A DNA stretch of 64,000 bases from Psychrobacillus sp. FSL K6-4046. GTDB taxonomy: Bacteria > Bacillota > Bacilli > Bacillales_A > Planococcaceae. Of this stretch, positions 51,931 through 60,618 are shown in pieces. Made by a program: the position numbers and the translations under genes. Numbering within the stretch: position 1 is the stretch's first letter; every line of letters begins with the position of its first letter. The DNA lies in contig NZ_CP152020.1 in NCBI RefSeq assembly GCF_038624605.1, forward strand, positions 3,589,312-3,653,311, written 5' to 3'. A model generated the notes under the pieces. That model did not search any database, was not told the DNA's origin, and worked only from the letters and a program-made list of their open reading frames with translations.

Positions 51931-52590
51931 TTATAAAACGTTACTTATAATGCCCTTGTCTGTGTAGATTGTCACTGGCGAGGCTATTGCTCTTTTATCC
52001 GAAAACAACCATCTCCTACCTACAGGCCCAAGCAATATATATACCCCATCCTCCTGATGCCCCATAAAGTTTAAATGTTCTGGTTCATCCACTATTATTT
52101 CATCTTGTGAAGGGATCGCTAGTTCCATTATTTTGTCTGCGAACTCAATGATATTGTGGGTAGTTAATCCAATTTCACTAATTTCAATAACATTGTTTGA
52201 AGTGAAGTGCATGGCATTCGACTTTGGTGTAATTGCTTCTCTTGCAATAAACTCCACAATGTTTCCTGCCGGATCCTGAAAATAGCAGGACCTTGCTATA
52301 AAATGACCACTATATTCTACCTCATCCTTCCCTTCCTCTATAGATAACGTTACACGTTCTTGTAGCCATAATTTAGCCTTCGAAAACATATTTGAGTGTA
52401 TATTAAAAGCAAAGTGATAGAAAGTATCCCTGCCTTCACTGTCCTTAATAAATCTAAGCAAACTATTTCCAATTTGAAATGTGGCCTCGGTAGCTTTCCA
52501 TAACTTTAAAGGAAACTCTAATGTATCCCGGTAGAAGATGACCACTTCCTCTAAGTTAGATACCCACAAGTCAATTTGCTGGATCTTCAT
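51931..52590 (-). CDS. VOC-family protein
   Basis: 219 residues. An N-terminal VOC half (IDLWVSNLEEVVIFYRDTLE ... CYFQDPAGNIVEFIARE) is intact, with the DPxGNxxEF motif. The C-terminal half (ISEIGLTTHNIIEFADKIME ... GVYILLGPVGRRWLF) looks like a partial second VOC unit. This two-unit layout is common in catechol-dioxygenase-like family members. Function unknown. ATG with AGGAGGA. Confidence 0.82.
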   Translation of the reverse strand: MKIQQIDLWVSNLEEVVIFYRDTLEFPLKLWKATEATFQIGNSLLRFIKDSEGRDTFYHFAFNIHSNMFSKAKLWLQERVTLSIEEGKDEVEYSGHFIARSCYFQDPAGNIVEFIAREAITPKSNAMHFTSNNVIEISEIGLTTHNIIEFADKIMELAIPSQDEIIVDEPEHLNFMGHQEDGVYILLGPVGRRWLFSDKRAIASPVTIYTDKGIISNVL

Positions 52591-52753
52591 TTTTATCCTC
52601 CTCTTTAGCTTCTACTCTCAATATATACAAGTAGTTTTGGAGTCAACTCGGCCAATAGCAGGAAGAATAAATATAATGATAGCTTTTTTTAACTTTTCCC
52701 AATGGATATGGTAAAATTAAGTCATTAAAATATGTAAAATAAAGGGGTACTTC

Positions 52754-54034
52754 ATGAAAATTTCCGTTAATTACTCAGAGGATTACCAAAGCCTCCTTAC
52801 AGAAGAATTACATAACAAACTAGAGGCTACTCATGATTTTATCCAGTCAAAAACAGGATTGGGATCTGACTTTTTAGGATGGGTTAATTGGCCAAGCTCC
52901 ACTCAGCAAGCTTTTTTACAAGATATAAAACAAACCGCAGAGCATATTCGCTCTAATTCAGATGTATTAGTTGTCATTGGGATTGGGGGGTCTTACCTTG
53001 GCTCCAAAGCAGTTCTAGAATCACTCGCTACTCCATTCCAAAAGGACAACCAATTAGAAGTCATCTTCGCGGGACAGCTAGTTAGTGGTGCTTATTTAAA
53101 GCAATTGATTACTTACTTAGACTCTAAGGAAGTAACTTTAAATGTTATTTCTAAGTCGGGTACGACAACCGAACCTGCTATTGCTTTCCGATTCCTACGC
53201 CAGTACATGGAAGCACGCTACGGTGAAGAGGCTGCAGCTCGCATTATCGTCACTACAGACGAGGAAAAAGGTGCTTTATTGTCTCTTGCGAAGGAAAAGG
53301 GCTACAAACGCTATGTAGTACCAGAAGATATCGGTGGCCGCTATTCTGTCTTTACAGCAGTTGGCCTATTACCAATCGCAGCAGCTGGGCATAATATCGA
53401 TCAATTAATAGCAGGAGCTAAACAAGCAGAAGAGGAATTTCAAGTCATGGATGTTCATTCGAATGCGGCTATTAAATACGCTGTCATCCGAAATCATTTA
53501 TACGGCAAGGGATATCCTGTGGAAATAATGGCTACCTTTGACGAGAAGCTGAAGTATGTCCAAGAATGGTGGAAACAGTTATTTGGGGAGAGTGAAGGAA
53601 AAGAAGGAAAAGGTATTTTCCCTGCTTCCGTACTGTACTCAACGGACCTCCATTCATTAGGACAATACATCCAAGATGGTAAGCGAATGCTATTCGAAAC
53701 ATTCCTCATGGTCGAACAAGTTTCAGATGATCTAACGGTCTTTGAAGCGGAGGATAATCGTGATGAGCTAAATTACTTAAGTGGCCTGACGTTACATGAT
53801 TTCAATAAAGCATGTCATGAAGCTACTGCCTCTGCCCATTTAGATGGTGGTGTTCCTCAAATCACATTAACGATGGAACAGCTAGATGAAGAGCATATTG
53901 GCCACTTATTATATTTCTACATGATGACTTGTGCGTATAGTGCTTACTTGCTGGACATTAATCCTTTTGATCAGCCAGGAGTAGAAGACTATAAACGAAA
54001 CATCTTTAAGATCCTTAAAAAGCCTGGATATTAA
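52754..54034 (+). CDS. pgi: Glucose-6-phosphate isomerase
   Basis: 426 residues, a little shorter than the usual 445-450. Active-site blocks: VVIGIGGSYLGSKAVLESL, VISKSGTTTEPAIAFRF, GGRYSVFTAVGLLPIAAAG, WWKQLFGESEGKEGKGIFPA, TDLHSLGQYIQDG and the C-terminal NPFDQPGVEDYKRNI. It converts glucose-6-phosphate to fructose-6-phosphate. The signatures are complete, so it should be active. ATG with AAAGGGG. The glucokinase gene is convergent just downstream. Confidence 0.97.
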   Translation: MKISVNYSEDYQSLLTEELHNKLEATHDFIQSKTGLGSDFLGWVNWPSSTQQAFLQDIKQTAEHIRSNSDVLVVIGIGGSYLGSKAVLESLATPFQKDNQLEVIFAGQLVSGAYLKQLITYLDSKEVTLNVISKSGTTTEPAIAFRFLRQYMEARYGEEAAARIIVTTDEEKGALLSLAKEKGYKRYVVPEDIGGRYSVFTAVGLLPIAAAGHNIDQLIAGAKQAEEEFQVMDVHSNAAIKYAVIRNHLYGKGYPVEIMATFDEKLKYVQEWWKQLFGESEGKEGKGIFPASVLYSTDLHSLGQYIQDGKRMLFETFLMVEQVSDDLTVFEAEDNRDELNYLSGLTLHDFNKACHEATASAHLDGGVPQITLTMEQLDEEHIGHLLYFYMMTCAYSAYLLDINPFDQPGVEDYKRNIFKILKKPGY

Positions 54035-54068
54035 AACTGTAGCCTCCCTGTTGGGGGCTACAGTTTTT
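54033..54068 (+). terminator. Terminator of pgi
   Basis: AAAACTGTAGCC pairs with GGCTACAGTTTTT, beginning at the pgi stop. Confidence 0.9.
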
Positions 54069-54102
54069 CATTTTTCAGTAGAGATTTCCTATTTAATGCG
54101 GG

Positions 54103-54155
54103 ACCGACCGATTTTTCGGTGTGACCGACCGATTATTTGACTTAACCGACCGATT
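54103..54155. repeat. Three ACCGACCGATT repeats with exact 21-bp period
   Basis: ACCGACCGATT occurs at 54103, 54124 and 54145, always 21 bp apart; the linkers differ. Twenty-one base pairs is two DNA helix turns, and also seven codons. On the minus strand a short frame begins MKNRSVKSNNRSV and ends at about 22 codons. It lies between two terminators of convergent genes. Confidence 0.8.
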
Positions 54156-54170
54156 CTTCATTTTTTCTTA

Positions 54171-54207
54171 AAAAAATGCTTTGTCCCAGAAGAGACAAAG
54201 CATTTTA
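54171..54207 (-). terminator. Terminator of the glucokinase operon
   Basis: On the minus strand AAAATGCTTTGTC pairs with GACAAAGCATTTT and ends in TTTTTT. Confidence 0.9.
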
Positions 54208-54208
54208 T

Positions 54209-55093
54209 TTACACAACAAGCATTGCGGCACCAAGCATACCTGCTTCATTACCAAATTGTGCTCGTTTAATTTCAACTGGTTTAAGCATTAATGGTTTTA
54301 CTTTTTCGATTAGCAAGTCCCACCATTCATCGGCAGATTCCGAAACGCCACCGCCAATAACTATACAATCCATATCAATTACTGCTTGAAGGGTAGAAAG
54401 AACAATTGCAAAGTCTGCTATAAAACGATCTCTTGCACGTTTTGCACTTTCAATCTCCCGAGAAGCTAGCTTAAATAAAGTATGGGGCTTAGCTAATTCC
54501 CCTGTAGTCGGATCAATCACATGCTCTTCTTTAATCAATCTCTTTAATGCGGTTCCTGATACGTATTGTTCACTACAGCCTGGTCGTCCACAACCACAAA
54601 CTAACCCGTTAGGATATAAAATAAGATGTCCGATTTCTCCAGCTCCACCATTCGCACCATTCATAACCTGACCATCAAATATAAAGCCACCGCCAAGACC
54701 GGTACCAACCGTTACACAAACTACTTTTGAAAAGTTACTTCCTGCTCCAATACGTGCCTCGGCAAGTGCCGCACAGTTCGCGTCATTATTTAACTCGACT
54801 CGAAGTCCCGTAGCTGTCTCTAATAACGGTTTTACTGGCGTGCCCTCCCAGCCAGGCAGCTCCTTTTCAAAGGTGACTGTTCCAGTTTCAGCATCTACCA
54901 TTCCTCTTGTCCCAATGCCAACCCCTGAGATGTCAGGGAACTGATCTTTTATCTTTAAGACCTGCTCCTCTAAATATGGGTATAAGGGAAGCTCTGTAGG
55001 TACTGTTATATCCGCCAAGACTTCTCCAGTCTCATTCACAACGCCCATCCGTATTTTGGTTCCACCAATATCTATGCCAAGTACCTTCTTCAC
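54209..55093 (-). CDS. glcK: ROK-family glucokinase
   Basis: 294 residues from GTG 55093 with AAGGAG upstream. ATP-binding DIGGTKIRMGVV at the start, GIGTRGMVDAETG, catalytic Asp in ELNNDANCAALAEAR, GTGLGGGFIF, EIGHLILYPNG and the zinc motif CGCGRPGCSEQYVSG. It phosphorylates glucose to glucose-6-phosphate, which Pgi (encoded next door) takes on. One nt after the alpha-glucosidase stop, so it gets its glucose from that enzyme. Confidence 0.94.
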   Translation of the reverse strand: MKKVLGIDIGGTKIRMGVVNETGEVLADITVPTELPLYPYLEEQVLKIKDQFPDISGVGIGTRGMVDAETGTVTFEKELPGWEGTPVKPLLETATGLRVELNNDANCAALAEARIGAGSNFSKVVCVTVGTGLGGGFIFDGQVMNGANGGAGEIGHLILYPNGLVCGCGRPGCSEQYVSGTALKRLIKEEHVIDPTTGELAKPHTLFKLASREIESAKRARDRFIADFAIVLSTLQAVIDMDCIVIGGGVSESADEWWDLLIEKVKPLMLKPVEIKRAQFGNEAGMLGAAMLVV

Positions 55094-55094
55094 T

Positions 55095-56786
55095 TTATAA
55101 TCTCCTTTCAAAAGCTAATACTACTGCTTCATAGGGACGTACACTTATCCCTTGTTCGTCTATTTCTAGAGAGTCATAATTAGCTATTATTACTTTTCCA
55201 CTAAGACCATCTACCTCACAGCTAGTCCATTGCAATTTCTCTGTACTATTTGAGAAATTCGAGATGACAAGCCATTCTTCCTTCTCGGTTTGGCGCTTAT
55301 ATACAAAAAGCTTTGGATCGTTTGGAAATAGCAAATGAAAGCTTCCATAAGTTATAATGTCGTGCTGTTTTCTCAACTCAATAAGCTTTTGATACGTATA
55401 AAAGATGGAAGAAGAATCGTTTAATGCCTGTTCCACATTAATCTCAGTAGTATTCGGGTTCATCTGTATCCATGGGGTACCAGTTGTAAATCCCCCATCG
55501 CTTGTCCACTGCATAGGTGTACGTGCATTGTCTCTACCCTTAGCATAAATACCACGCATAATAGTGTCTTCTGGTATACCTTGTTCTATTTTACTATTAT
55601 ACATATTAATTGTTTCAATATCCTTGTAGTCTTCAATACTATCAAATCTAACGTTAGTCATACCTAGTTCTTCTCCTTGATAAATATAAGGAGTTCCTTG
55701 TAGCATATGAAGACAAATAGCTAGCATTTTAGCAGAAGTAACTCGATATTCTTGGTCATTTCCAAAACGAGAAACCACACGAGGCTGGTCATGATTGTTC
55801 CAATATAAGCTATTCCATCCTACCCCATGAAGTGCATGCTGCCATTTCTCAAGATTGTGTTTTAACGCAACTAAATCCAGTGGCTTTGCATCCCATTTTT
55901 CAAAAGGACCACTGTCTAAATCCATATGTTCAAAGGTGAATACCATGTTCACTTCTTTATTGGCAGGATTCGTATATAACTGAGCATCCTTAGGAGAAGC
56001 TCCTGGCATTTCACCTACTGTGAGTACATCATAGTTTTGAAGAACACGCTCATTCATTTCTTTTAAATATGTATGGATTTTAGGACCATTCATAAAATAG
56101 GGACTTCCATCGCCATATAGCTGTCCTTGTCCAACCTTTCCATCCGGTAGTCCCTCCACCTTGGAGATAAAATTAATAACGTCCATTCGAAATCCGCCTA
56201 TGCCCTTATCTAGCCAATAGGTCATCATCTCATATATATCGTTACGAAGCATTTCGTTTTCCCAATTCAAGTCTGGTTGCTTCTTAGAAAACAAATGTAA
56301 GTAGTAGGAATCTGTCGCCTCATCCTTCTCCCATGCAGATCCGGAAAAAACAGAGCCCCAGTTATTCGGCGGCAAATTGTCTTTCCCCTCCCTCCAGATA
56401 TAGTAGTCTCTATACTTAGAGTCCTTTGAGGATTTGGACTCGACAAACCACTTATGTTCGTCTGAGGTATGGTTAACAACAAGGTCCATTACGATACGTA
56501 AGTCTCTCGCTTCTGCTCCCCTTATCAATTGATCCAAATCTTCCATTGTTCCAAACTCATCTAAAATAGTACGGTAGTTTCTTATGTCATAGCCATTGTC
56601 ATCGTTCGGAGAGTCGAAAACAGGACTCAACCAAATAACGTTGACACCTAGCTTCTGTATATAATCTAATTTAGAAATAATCCCCTGTATATCCCCAATT
56701 CCATCTCCGTTTGAATCCATAAAGCTACGTGGATAAATTTGATAAACTACACTTCGTTTCCACCAAGGCTCCTTATTTGTCTTCAT
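55095..56786 (-). CDS. GH13 alpha-glucosidase (oligo-1,6-glucosidase/MalL type)
   Basis: 563 residues. GH13 motifs: SVVYQIYPRSFMDSNGDGIG at the N-terminus, DLVVNHTSDEH (region I), GGFRMDVINFISK (nucleophile Asp), LTVGEMPGAS (Glu acid/base) and WNNHDQPRVVSRFG (third Asp). A C-terminal beta domain follows (KEEWLVISNFSNSTEKLQW). It releases glucose from maltose or isomaltose-type sugars in the cytoplasm, as no signal peptide is seen. ATG behind GGGGGTCGGAG. First gene with the glucokinase, and a LacI-type operator lies upstream. Confidence 0.94.
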   Translation of the reverse strand: MKTNKEPWWKRSVVYQIYPRSFMDSNGDGIGDIQGIISKLDYIQKLGVNVIWLSPVFDSPNDDNGYDIRNYRTILDEFGTMEDLDQLIRGAEARDLRIVMDLVVNHTSDEHKWFVESKSSKDSKYRDYYIWREGKDNLPPNNWGSVFSGSAWEKDEATDSYYLHLFSKKQPDLNWENEMLRNDIYEMMTYWLDKGIGGFRMDVINFISKVEGLPDGKVGQGQLYGDGSPYFMNGPKIHTYLKEMNERVLQNYDVLTVGEMPGASPKDAQLYTNPANKEVNMVFTFEHMDLDSGPFEKWDAKPLDLVALKHNLEKWQHALHGVGWNSLYWNNHDQPRVVSRFGNDQEYRVTSAKMLAICLHMLQGTPYIYQGEELGMTNVRFDSIEDYKDIETINMYNSKIEQGIPEDTIMRGIYAKGRDNARTPMQWTSDGGFTTGTPWIQMNPNTTEINVEQALNDSSSIFYTYQKLIELRKQHDIITYGSFHLLFPNDPKLFVYKRQTEKEEWLVISNFSNSTEKLQWTSCEVDGLSGKVIIANYDSLEIDEQGISVRPYEAVVLAFERRL

Positions 56787-56822
56787 GTTCTCCGACCCCC
56801 ATCAGAAGTATTTGATATATTC

Positions 56823-56843
56823 ATTATAATGCAAACGCTTGCA
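56823..56843 (-). promoter_or_regulatory. Promoter -10 with LacI/CcpA-type operator of the alpha-glucosidase operon
   Basis: The palindrome TGCAAACGCTTGCA (56830-56843) resembles LacI/GalR-family and cre sites. On the minus strand the -10 box TATAAT is at 56823-56828, so the palindrome lies between -35 and -10 and would block RNA polymerase. The -35 is poor. A MalR- or CcpA-like regulator is likely. Confidence 0.72.
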
Positions 56844-57079
56844 TAAAGTGATATTTTTTTTAAAAGTAGATACATTAGTCACATTCTTAATTTCTAACTT
56901 TAATGAAGAACACACACGAGATAAATAAGGCACAAGGCACAATGAGATTATATTCTTTTTAAGAATAAAGAAAAATTAATTTCAGCTCTCTTGAGGATAA
57001 ACCAATAAATATAGACATATTGTTCGATTTTAATTATGAAACTGGACTACCTCTATCATTTGTCAAACTTGATTTAAAT

Positions 57080-57110
57080 AAAAAGCCCACTTTTCAAGTG
57101 AGCTTTTCTT
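57080..57110 (-). terminator. Terminator after the small protein gene
   Basis: On the minus strand AGCTCACTT - GAAA - AGTGGGCT then TTTTTATTT. Confidence 0.82.
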
Positions 57111-57266
57111 TTAATCCTCTAATGTGTTCTTGGCTTGTTTTATCACTTTATCTATTAGTTCCTCGGCTCTTTCAAGGTCTTTTTCTTTTATTGCAATTTG
57201 CACCTCTAACAACCAATCAATGTGACTTCTTAAAAATGCTCTAAATATTTGATCTTCCTCTTTCAT
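57111..57266 (-). CDS. Small helical hypothetical protein (51 aa)
   Basis: 51 residues beginning MKEEDQIFRAFLRSHIDWLL and ending KVIKQAKNTLED, one or two amphipathic charged helices. ATG 57266 has AAAGGAAG upstream and a terminator follows, so it is a likely real gene. I do not recognise the family. It is 24 nt downstream of phnA and may be cotranscribed. Confidence 0.65.
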   Translation of the reverse strand: MKEEDQIFRAFLRSHIDWLLEVQIAIKEKDLERAEELIDKVIKQAKNTLED

Positions 57267-57289
57267 CTTGCACACTTCCTTTAGATATA

Positions 57290-57634
57290 TTAGCTCTTTT
57301 TCACAAACTCAGACTTTAACTTCATGGCCCCAAAGCCATCAATCTTACAATCAATGTTATGATCTCCATCTACTAGGCGGATACTCTTTACTTTCGTCCC
57401 GATTTTTAGCGTGGAAGAGCTCCCTTTTACTTTTAAATCTTTAATAACTGTAACAGAGTCTCCATCCTCGAGGATATTCCCGTTAGAGTCCTTCACCACC
57501 AACTCTTCTGCTGTATCTCCTACTTCTTCTGTTAAGGACCATTCATGAGCACATTCAGGACAAACTAAAAGAGAGCCATCTTCATATGTATATTCGGAAT
57601 TGCATTTTGGGCATTTCGGCAATGCTGTCGTCAT
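57290..57634 (-). CDS. yjdM: PhnA/YjdM-family zinc-ribbon protein
   Basis: 114 residues. A zinc ribbon [21 protein letters not shown] (CxxC...CxxC) is followed by the PhnA domain ([40 protein letters not shown]). Despite the phn name it is not needed for phosphonate use in E. coli; its role is unclear. ATG with GGAGGT. Confidence 0.92.
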   Translation of the reverse strand: MTTALPKCPKCNSEYTYEDGSLLVCPECAHEWSLTEEVGDTAEELVVKDSNGNILEDGDSVTVIKDLKVKGSSSTLKIGTKVKSIRLVDGDHNIDCKIDGFGAMKLKSEFVKKS

Positions 57635-57791
57635 TTTATTACCTCCAATTTACCTCATTTTAATACAGGACTCTATGCCCTTCAACTCATTTCTATCCCC
57701 GATAGGTTTATTCAAATTTCTTTGTGGGTAATCATTTATTAACCTTCCTAATTAAAATATATTCAAAAATACCGTGAGAGGAGGAATAAAC

Positions 57792-57944
57792 ATGGCTGAA
57801 GAAGAAAAACGCGTAGAAGTACATCGTGAAGAACGAACTGATTCTGGGATGGTAGGAGCAACCTTCATCAAGTATGCTGCTTACCTAATAATATTCTTTG
57901 GTATCCTTTGGTTCCTAATCTCTTACGTATTCCCAATGTTTTAA
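57792..57944 (+). CDS. Small single-pass membrane protein (50 aa)
   Basis: 50 residues: an acidic/basic N-terminus (MAEEEKRVEVHREERTDSGM) then one membrane helix (FIKYAAYLIIFFGILWFLIS) ending in YVFPMF. ATG 57792 has a very strong ribosome site, GAGAGGAGGA. A terminator follows directly. No family recognised. Confidence 0.75.
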   Translation: MAEEEKRVEVHREERTDSGMVGATFIKYAAYLIIFFGILWFLISYVFPMF

Positions 57945-57953
57945 TTGGTGACT

Positions 57954-57988
57954 AAATCCACGTCTGACCACATGCAGACGTGGATTTT
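57954..57988 (+). terminator. Terminator of the small membrane protein gene
   Basis: AAATCCACGTCTG pairs with CAGACGTGGATTT. Confidence 0.88.
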
Positions 57989-57996
57989 CCCTTTTT

Positions 57997-58029
57997 AAAA
58001 AGAAGCCCTATTCTGGGGCTTCTTTTTTT
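57997..58029. terminator. Bidirectional terminator
   Basis: AAAAAGAAGCCC - TATTCT - GGGGCTTCTTTTT, next to the end of the pyruvate oxidase-like gene. Confidence 0.88.
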
Positions 58030-58030
58030 G

Positions 58031-59638
58031 TTATTCTGTTTCTGGGAAAAATGCTTGCTCGGTCCATACGTCGACTAATACTGGTCCTTTAGTTTGGAGC
58101 GCTTTGCTTAATATTTCTTCTAAGTGTTCATCCGTTTCCACACGGAACCCTTTCCAACCACAGGCCTCGGCCACTTGAACGAAATTTGGGTTAGTCAGTT
58201 GTGTCCCTAACTCTTCATTGCCAGCAGCTTGAATCTTATCGCTTTCCATTTGAAGTGCTCCATTATTAAAAATTACTACCGTGATATCCAGACCATAACG
58301 AGTAGCAGTCAATAAATCAGCTAACGTCATTTCTATACCACCGTCTCCCACCACGGCTACCACTTGTTTTTCTGGTTGCTCTAACTTTGCTGCAATTGCT
58401 GCAGGAAGCCCAAATCCCATGGAACGCCAATACCCTGAAAAGAGAACCTTTTGGTTTGTTTGACGGAAGTTCCTATTCATCCACACTGTTACGTCTCCTG
58501 TGTCTAAAGCAATGATTGCATCGTCTGCTATCGTATTTTCTAGTCCTCTTGCTATTCGTGATGGATGAACGGGAGATCCTTGTATTTGACCTTCCTGTTC
58601 GTTTTGATATGCCCATTTCTCTTTTACTGCCTCTATACGATTAAGCCACTCTTCATTCTTCTGTTTACCCTTCATGCTTTCCAGTAGAAGAGGAATAATC
58701 TGCTCAGTTTTACCCTTAATCCCATAATCAGCTGCCACTCGTTTCTTGGCATGCTCTAAATGAAGGTCAATATGGATAATAGTCGCACCCTCTGGTACAT
58801 ATCCCTCCGGCCACCATGTTGCTCCTGCTATTAGAACTACATCCGCATCTTTAAATACATTTGGGGCATGGGGATTCCCTCCCTCACCAATCCCTTGGAT
58901 GAGATGAGGTGTAGCATCCTCAAAAATCCCTTTGCCGCCTAGACTTAATAAAATTCCTGCTCCCCAAATAGTAGCCAGCTCTGCTATATCTTCTGCTGCC
59001 CCTCTTGCTCCTGCACCAGCCAAAATCATTGGTTGACGTGCCTGCTTCATCACTCCCGCAACCTCTTCTAAATCATTTAGTTCAAAGGTGCCTGTTCCCT
59101 CTAATACTTTCGGTAGTTGTCTAGCCTTTACAGTAGTCTCTTTTTCAAATAAATTTTTAGGCACCGATATGTGAGTCACTGTTCTCTGCTGTAGAGAAAT
59201 TTCGGCTGCCTTCTGAAGCAAATCAACAATGGCATTCTCACTATTTAAGTTTGCAGAGTATGCTGCAAATGGCTTAAAAAGCTCCTGCTGATCGACATAT
59301 TGCTGAAAGTCTGTCCCCATTTCTTTTTGTTCGGCTTGACCCGTTAACGCTAATACAGGGGCCTTGTCTGAATATGCATCACCTAGACCATTTAAAAGAT
59401 TGGCTGCACCTGGGCCCATTGTAGAAGTACATACTGCTAGTCTACCTGTCAGCTTTGCTTCCGCCGAAGCCATGAATGCTGCTACAGACTCATGCTTTAC
59501 AGCAATAAATTGGATTTTATCCTGTTTGGCCATTGCGTCTAAAAGCCCAATAATAGTATCACCAGTCACCCCGTAAATTCGCTTAACCCCTAAAAGGGAT
59601 AGCTGGTCTAATATAACCTCTGCGACATTTTTATTCAT
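58031..59638 (-). CDS. Thiamine-pyrophosphate enzyme, pyruvate oxidase-like (YdaP type)
   Basis: 535 residues. Layout: N-terminal PYR domain (GVKRIYGVTGDTIIGLLDAM; catalytic Glu in FIAVKHESVAAFMASA), middle FAD-type domain (PMILAGAGARGAAEDIAELA), C-terminal PP domain with the TPP motif VVGDGGIEMTLADLLTATRYG..NN. It resembles B. subtilis YdaP and other pyruvate oxidases, and less so acetolactate synthases. It would turn pyruvate into acetyl phosphate or acetate. ATG with AAGGAGAG. Confidence 0.88.
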   Translation of the reverse strand: MNKNVAEVILDQLSLLGVKRIYGVTGDTIIGLLDAMAKQDKIQFIAVKHESVAAFMASAEAKLTGRLAVCTSTMGPGAANLLNGLGDAYSDKAPVLALTGQAEQKEMGTDFQQYVDQQELFKPFAAYSANLNSENAIVDLLQKAAEISLQQRTVTHISVPKNLFEKETTVKARQLPKVLEGTGTFELNDLEEVAGVMKQARQPMILAGAGARGAAEDIAELATIWGAGILLSLGGKGIFEDATPHLIQGIGEGGNPHAPNVFKDADVVLIAGATWWPEGYVPEGATIIHIDLHLEHAKKRVAADYGIKGKTEQIIPLLLESMKGKQKNEEWLNRIEAVKEKWAYQNEQEGQIQGSPVHPSRIARGLENTIADDAIIALDTGDVTVWMNRNFRQTNQKVLFSGYWRSMGFGLPAAIAAKLEQPEKQVVAVVGDGGIEMTLADLLTATRYGLDITVVIFNNGALQMESDKIQAAGNEELGTQLTNPNFVQVAEACGWKGFRVETDEHLEEILSKALQTKGPVLVDVWTEQAFFPETE

Positions 59639-59798
59639 ATTAATCCTCTCCTTTAAACAGAGTGTGTTACCTGTTAAATTCCCTTATACAAATGGATTAA
59701 ACAAATAACCTCAAGAAGAGGTTGCTAGGCAAACAAGGACCCCTCTTTATATGAAATATGCTATATTAACTCTATCAATAGGAAGGTAGGGAACAGTC

Positions 59799-60527
59799 AT
59801 GAAAATTGAAGTATGGTCGGATTTTGTTTGTCCATTTTGTTATATTGGAAAGCGTCGTTTAGAGCAGGCTTTAGAGGAGTTTGATCAAAAAGACAAGGTA
59901 GAAGTTAGCTTTAAAAGTTTTGAGCTACAGCCTCATCTACCAAGCGATAAAAGTGTAACTGTTCATGAAATGCTTGCTAAAAAGATGAATATGTCCCCTG
60001 AGCAGGCAAAGGCAATGAATGAGCAGGTCATTGCTAATGCAGCAACAGTAGGATTGGCATACCAATTTGACGAAATGAAACAAACAAATACATTAGACGC
60101 ACATCGCTTAGTGAAATATGCAGAGTCGGTAGGAAAAGGTGGCGAATTAACAGAACGTCTTTTAAGCGCTCACTTCTTAGAATCTCAATTCCTAGGTGAG
60201 CACGAAACTCTTTTAGACTTAGCTACCGAAGTAGGATTAAATCGTGAGGAAGCAAGCAAAGTTTTATCAAGCTCCGATTATTTAGAAGAAGTCCGAATGG
60301 ATCAGCAAGAAGGTCAGCAGCTCGGTGTTCAAGGAGTGCCTTTCTTTGTTTTCAACAGAAAATATGCCATTTCTGGAGCGCAGCCACACGAAGCCTTCGT
60401 CCAAACATTGAAGAAAGTTTGGGAGGAAGAAAATCAAACCGCTCCTCTTCAACATATTCAAACTGATTCAGATGCAACTTGTACAGATGATGGTTGTGAA
60501 ATTACGGAGAAAAACCAAGAAGTTTAA
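59799..60527 (+). CDS. DsbA-family FrnE-like thiol oxidoreductase
   Basis: 242 residues. CPFC active site in VWSDFVCPFCYIGKRRLEQA near the N-terminus, the DAHRLVKYAESVGKG helical insert, and the cis-Pro in GVQGVPFFVFNRKYAISGAQ. There is no signal peptide, so it works in the cytoplasm. Two extra Cys lie in the tail (ATCTDDGCEIT). FrnE-like members act in oxidative stress or polyketide making; the exact job is unknown. Divergent from the pyruvate oxidase-like gene. Confidence 0.92.
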   Translation: MKIEVWSDFVCPFCYIGKRRLEQALEEFDQKDKVEVSFKSFELQPHLPSDKSVTVHEMLAKKMNMSPEQAKAMNEQVIANAATVGLAYQFDEMKQTNTLDAHRLVKYAESVGKGGELTERLLSAHFLESQFLGEHETLLDLATEVGLNREEASKVLSSSDYLEEVRMDQQEGQQLGVQGVPFFVFNRKYAISGAQPHEAFVQTLKKVWEEENQTAPLQHIQTDSDATCTDDGCEITEKNQEV

Positions 60528-60578
60528 AAATAGAGGCTATCGTGATATGTCGCGATAATCTCTATCCATATATATAAC

Positions 60579-60618
60579 AAAAGGCCATTACTGACTAGCT
60601 CTCAGCAATGGCCTTTTG
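60579..60618. terminator. Bidirectional terminator
   Basis: AAAAGGCCATTACTGA pairs with TCAGCAATGGCCTTTT (one mismatch). A second hairpin lies at 60531-60563 (AGAGGCTATCG / CGATAATCTCT). Confidence 0.88.

Larger units (their letters stand above)
56787..57110. other. Intergenic region upstream of the alpha-glucosidase
   Basis: 324 nt. It holds the operator above and a terminator at 57080-57110; the rest is AT-rich with no gene that I can support. Confidence 0.5.

Noticed and set aside
54103..54155. The 21-bp repeats considered as a CRISPR array
   Set aside because: Only three 11-bp units with 10-bp linkers, far too short for CRISPR repeats and spacers, and no cas genes.
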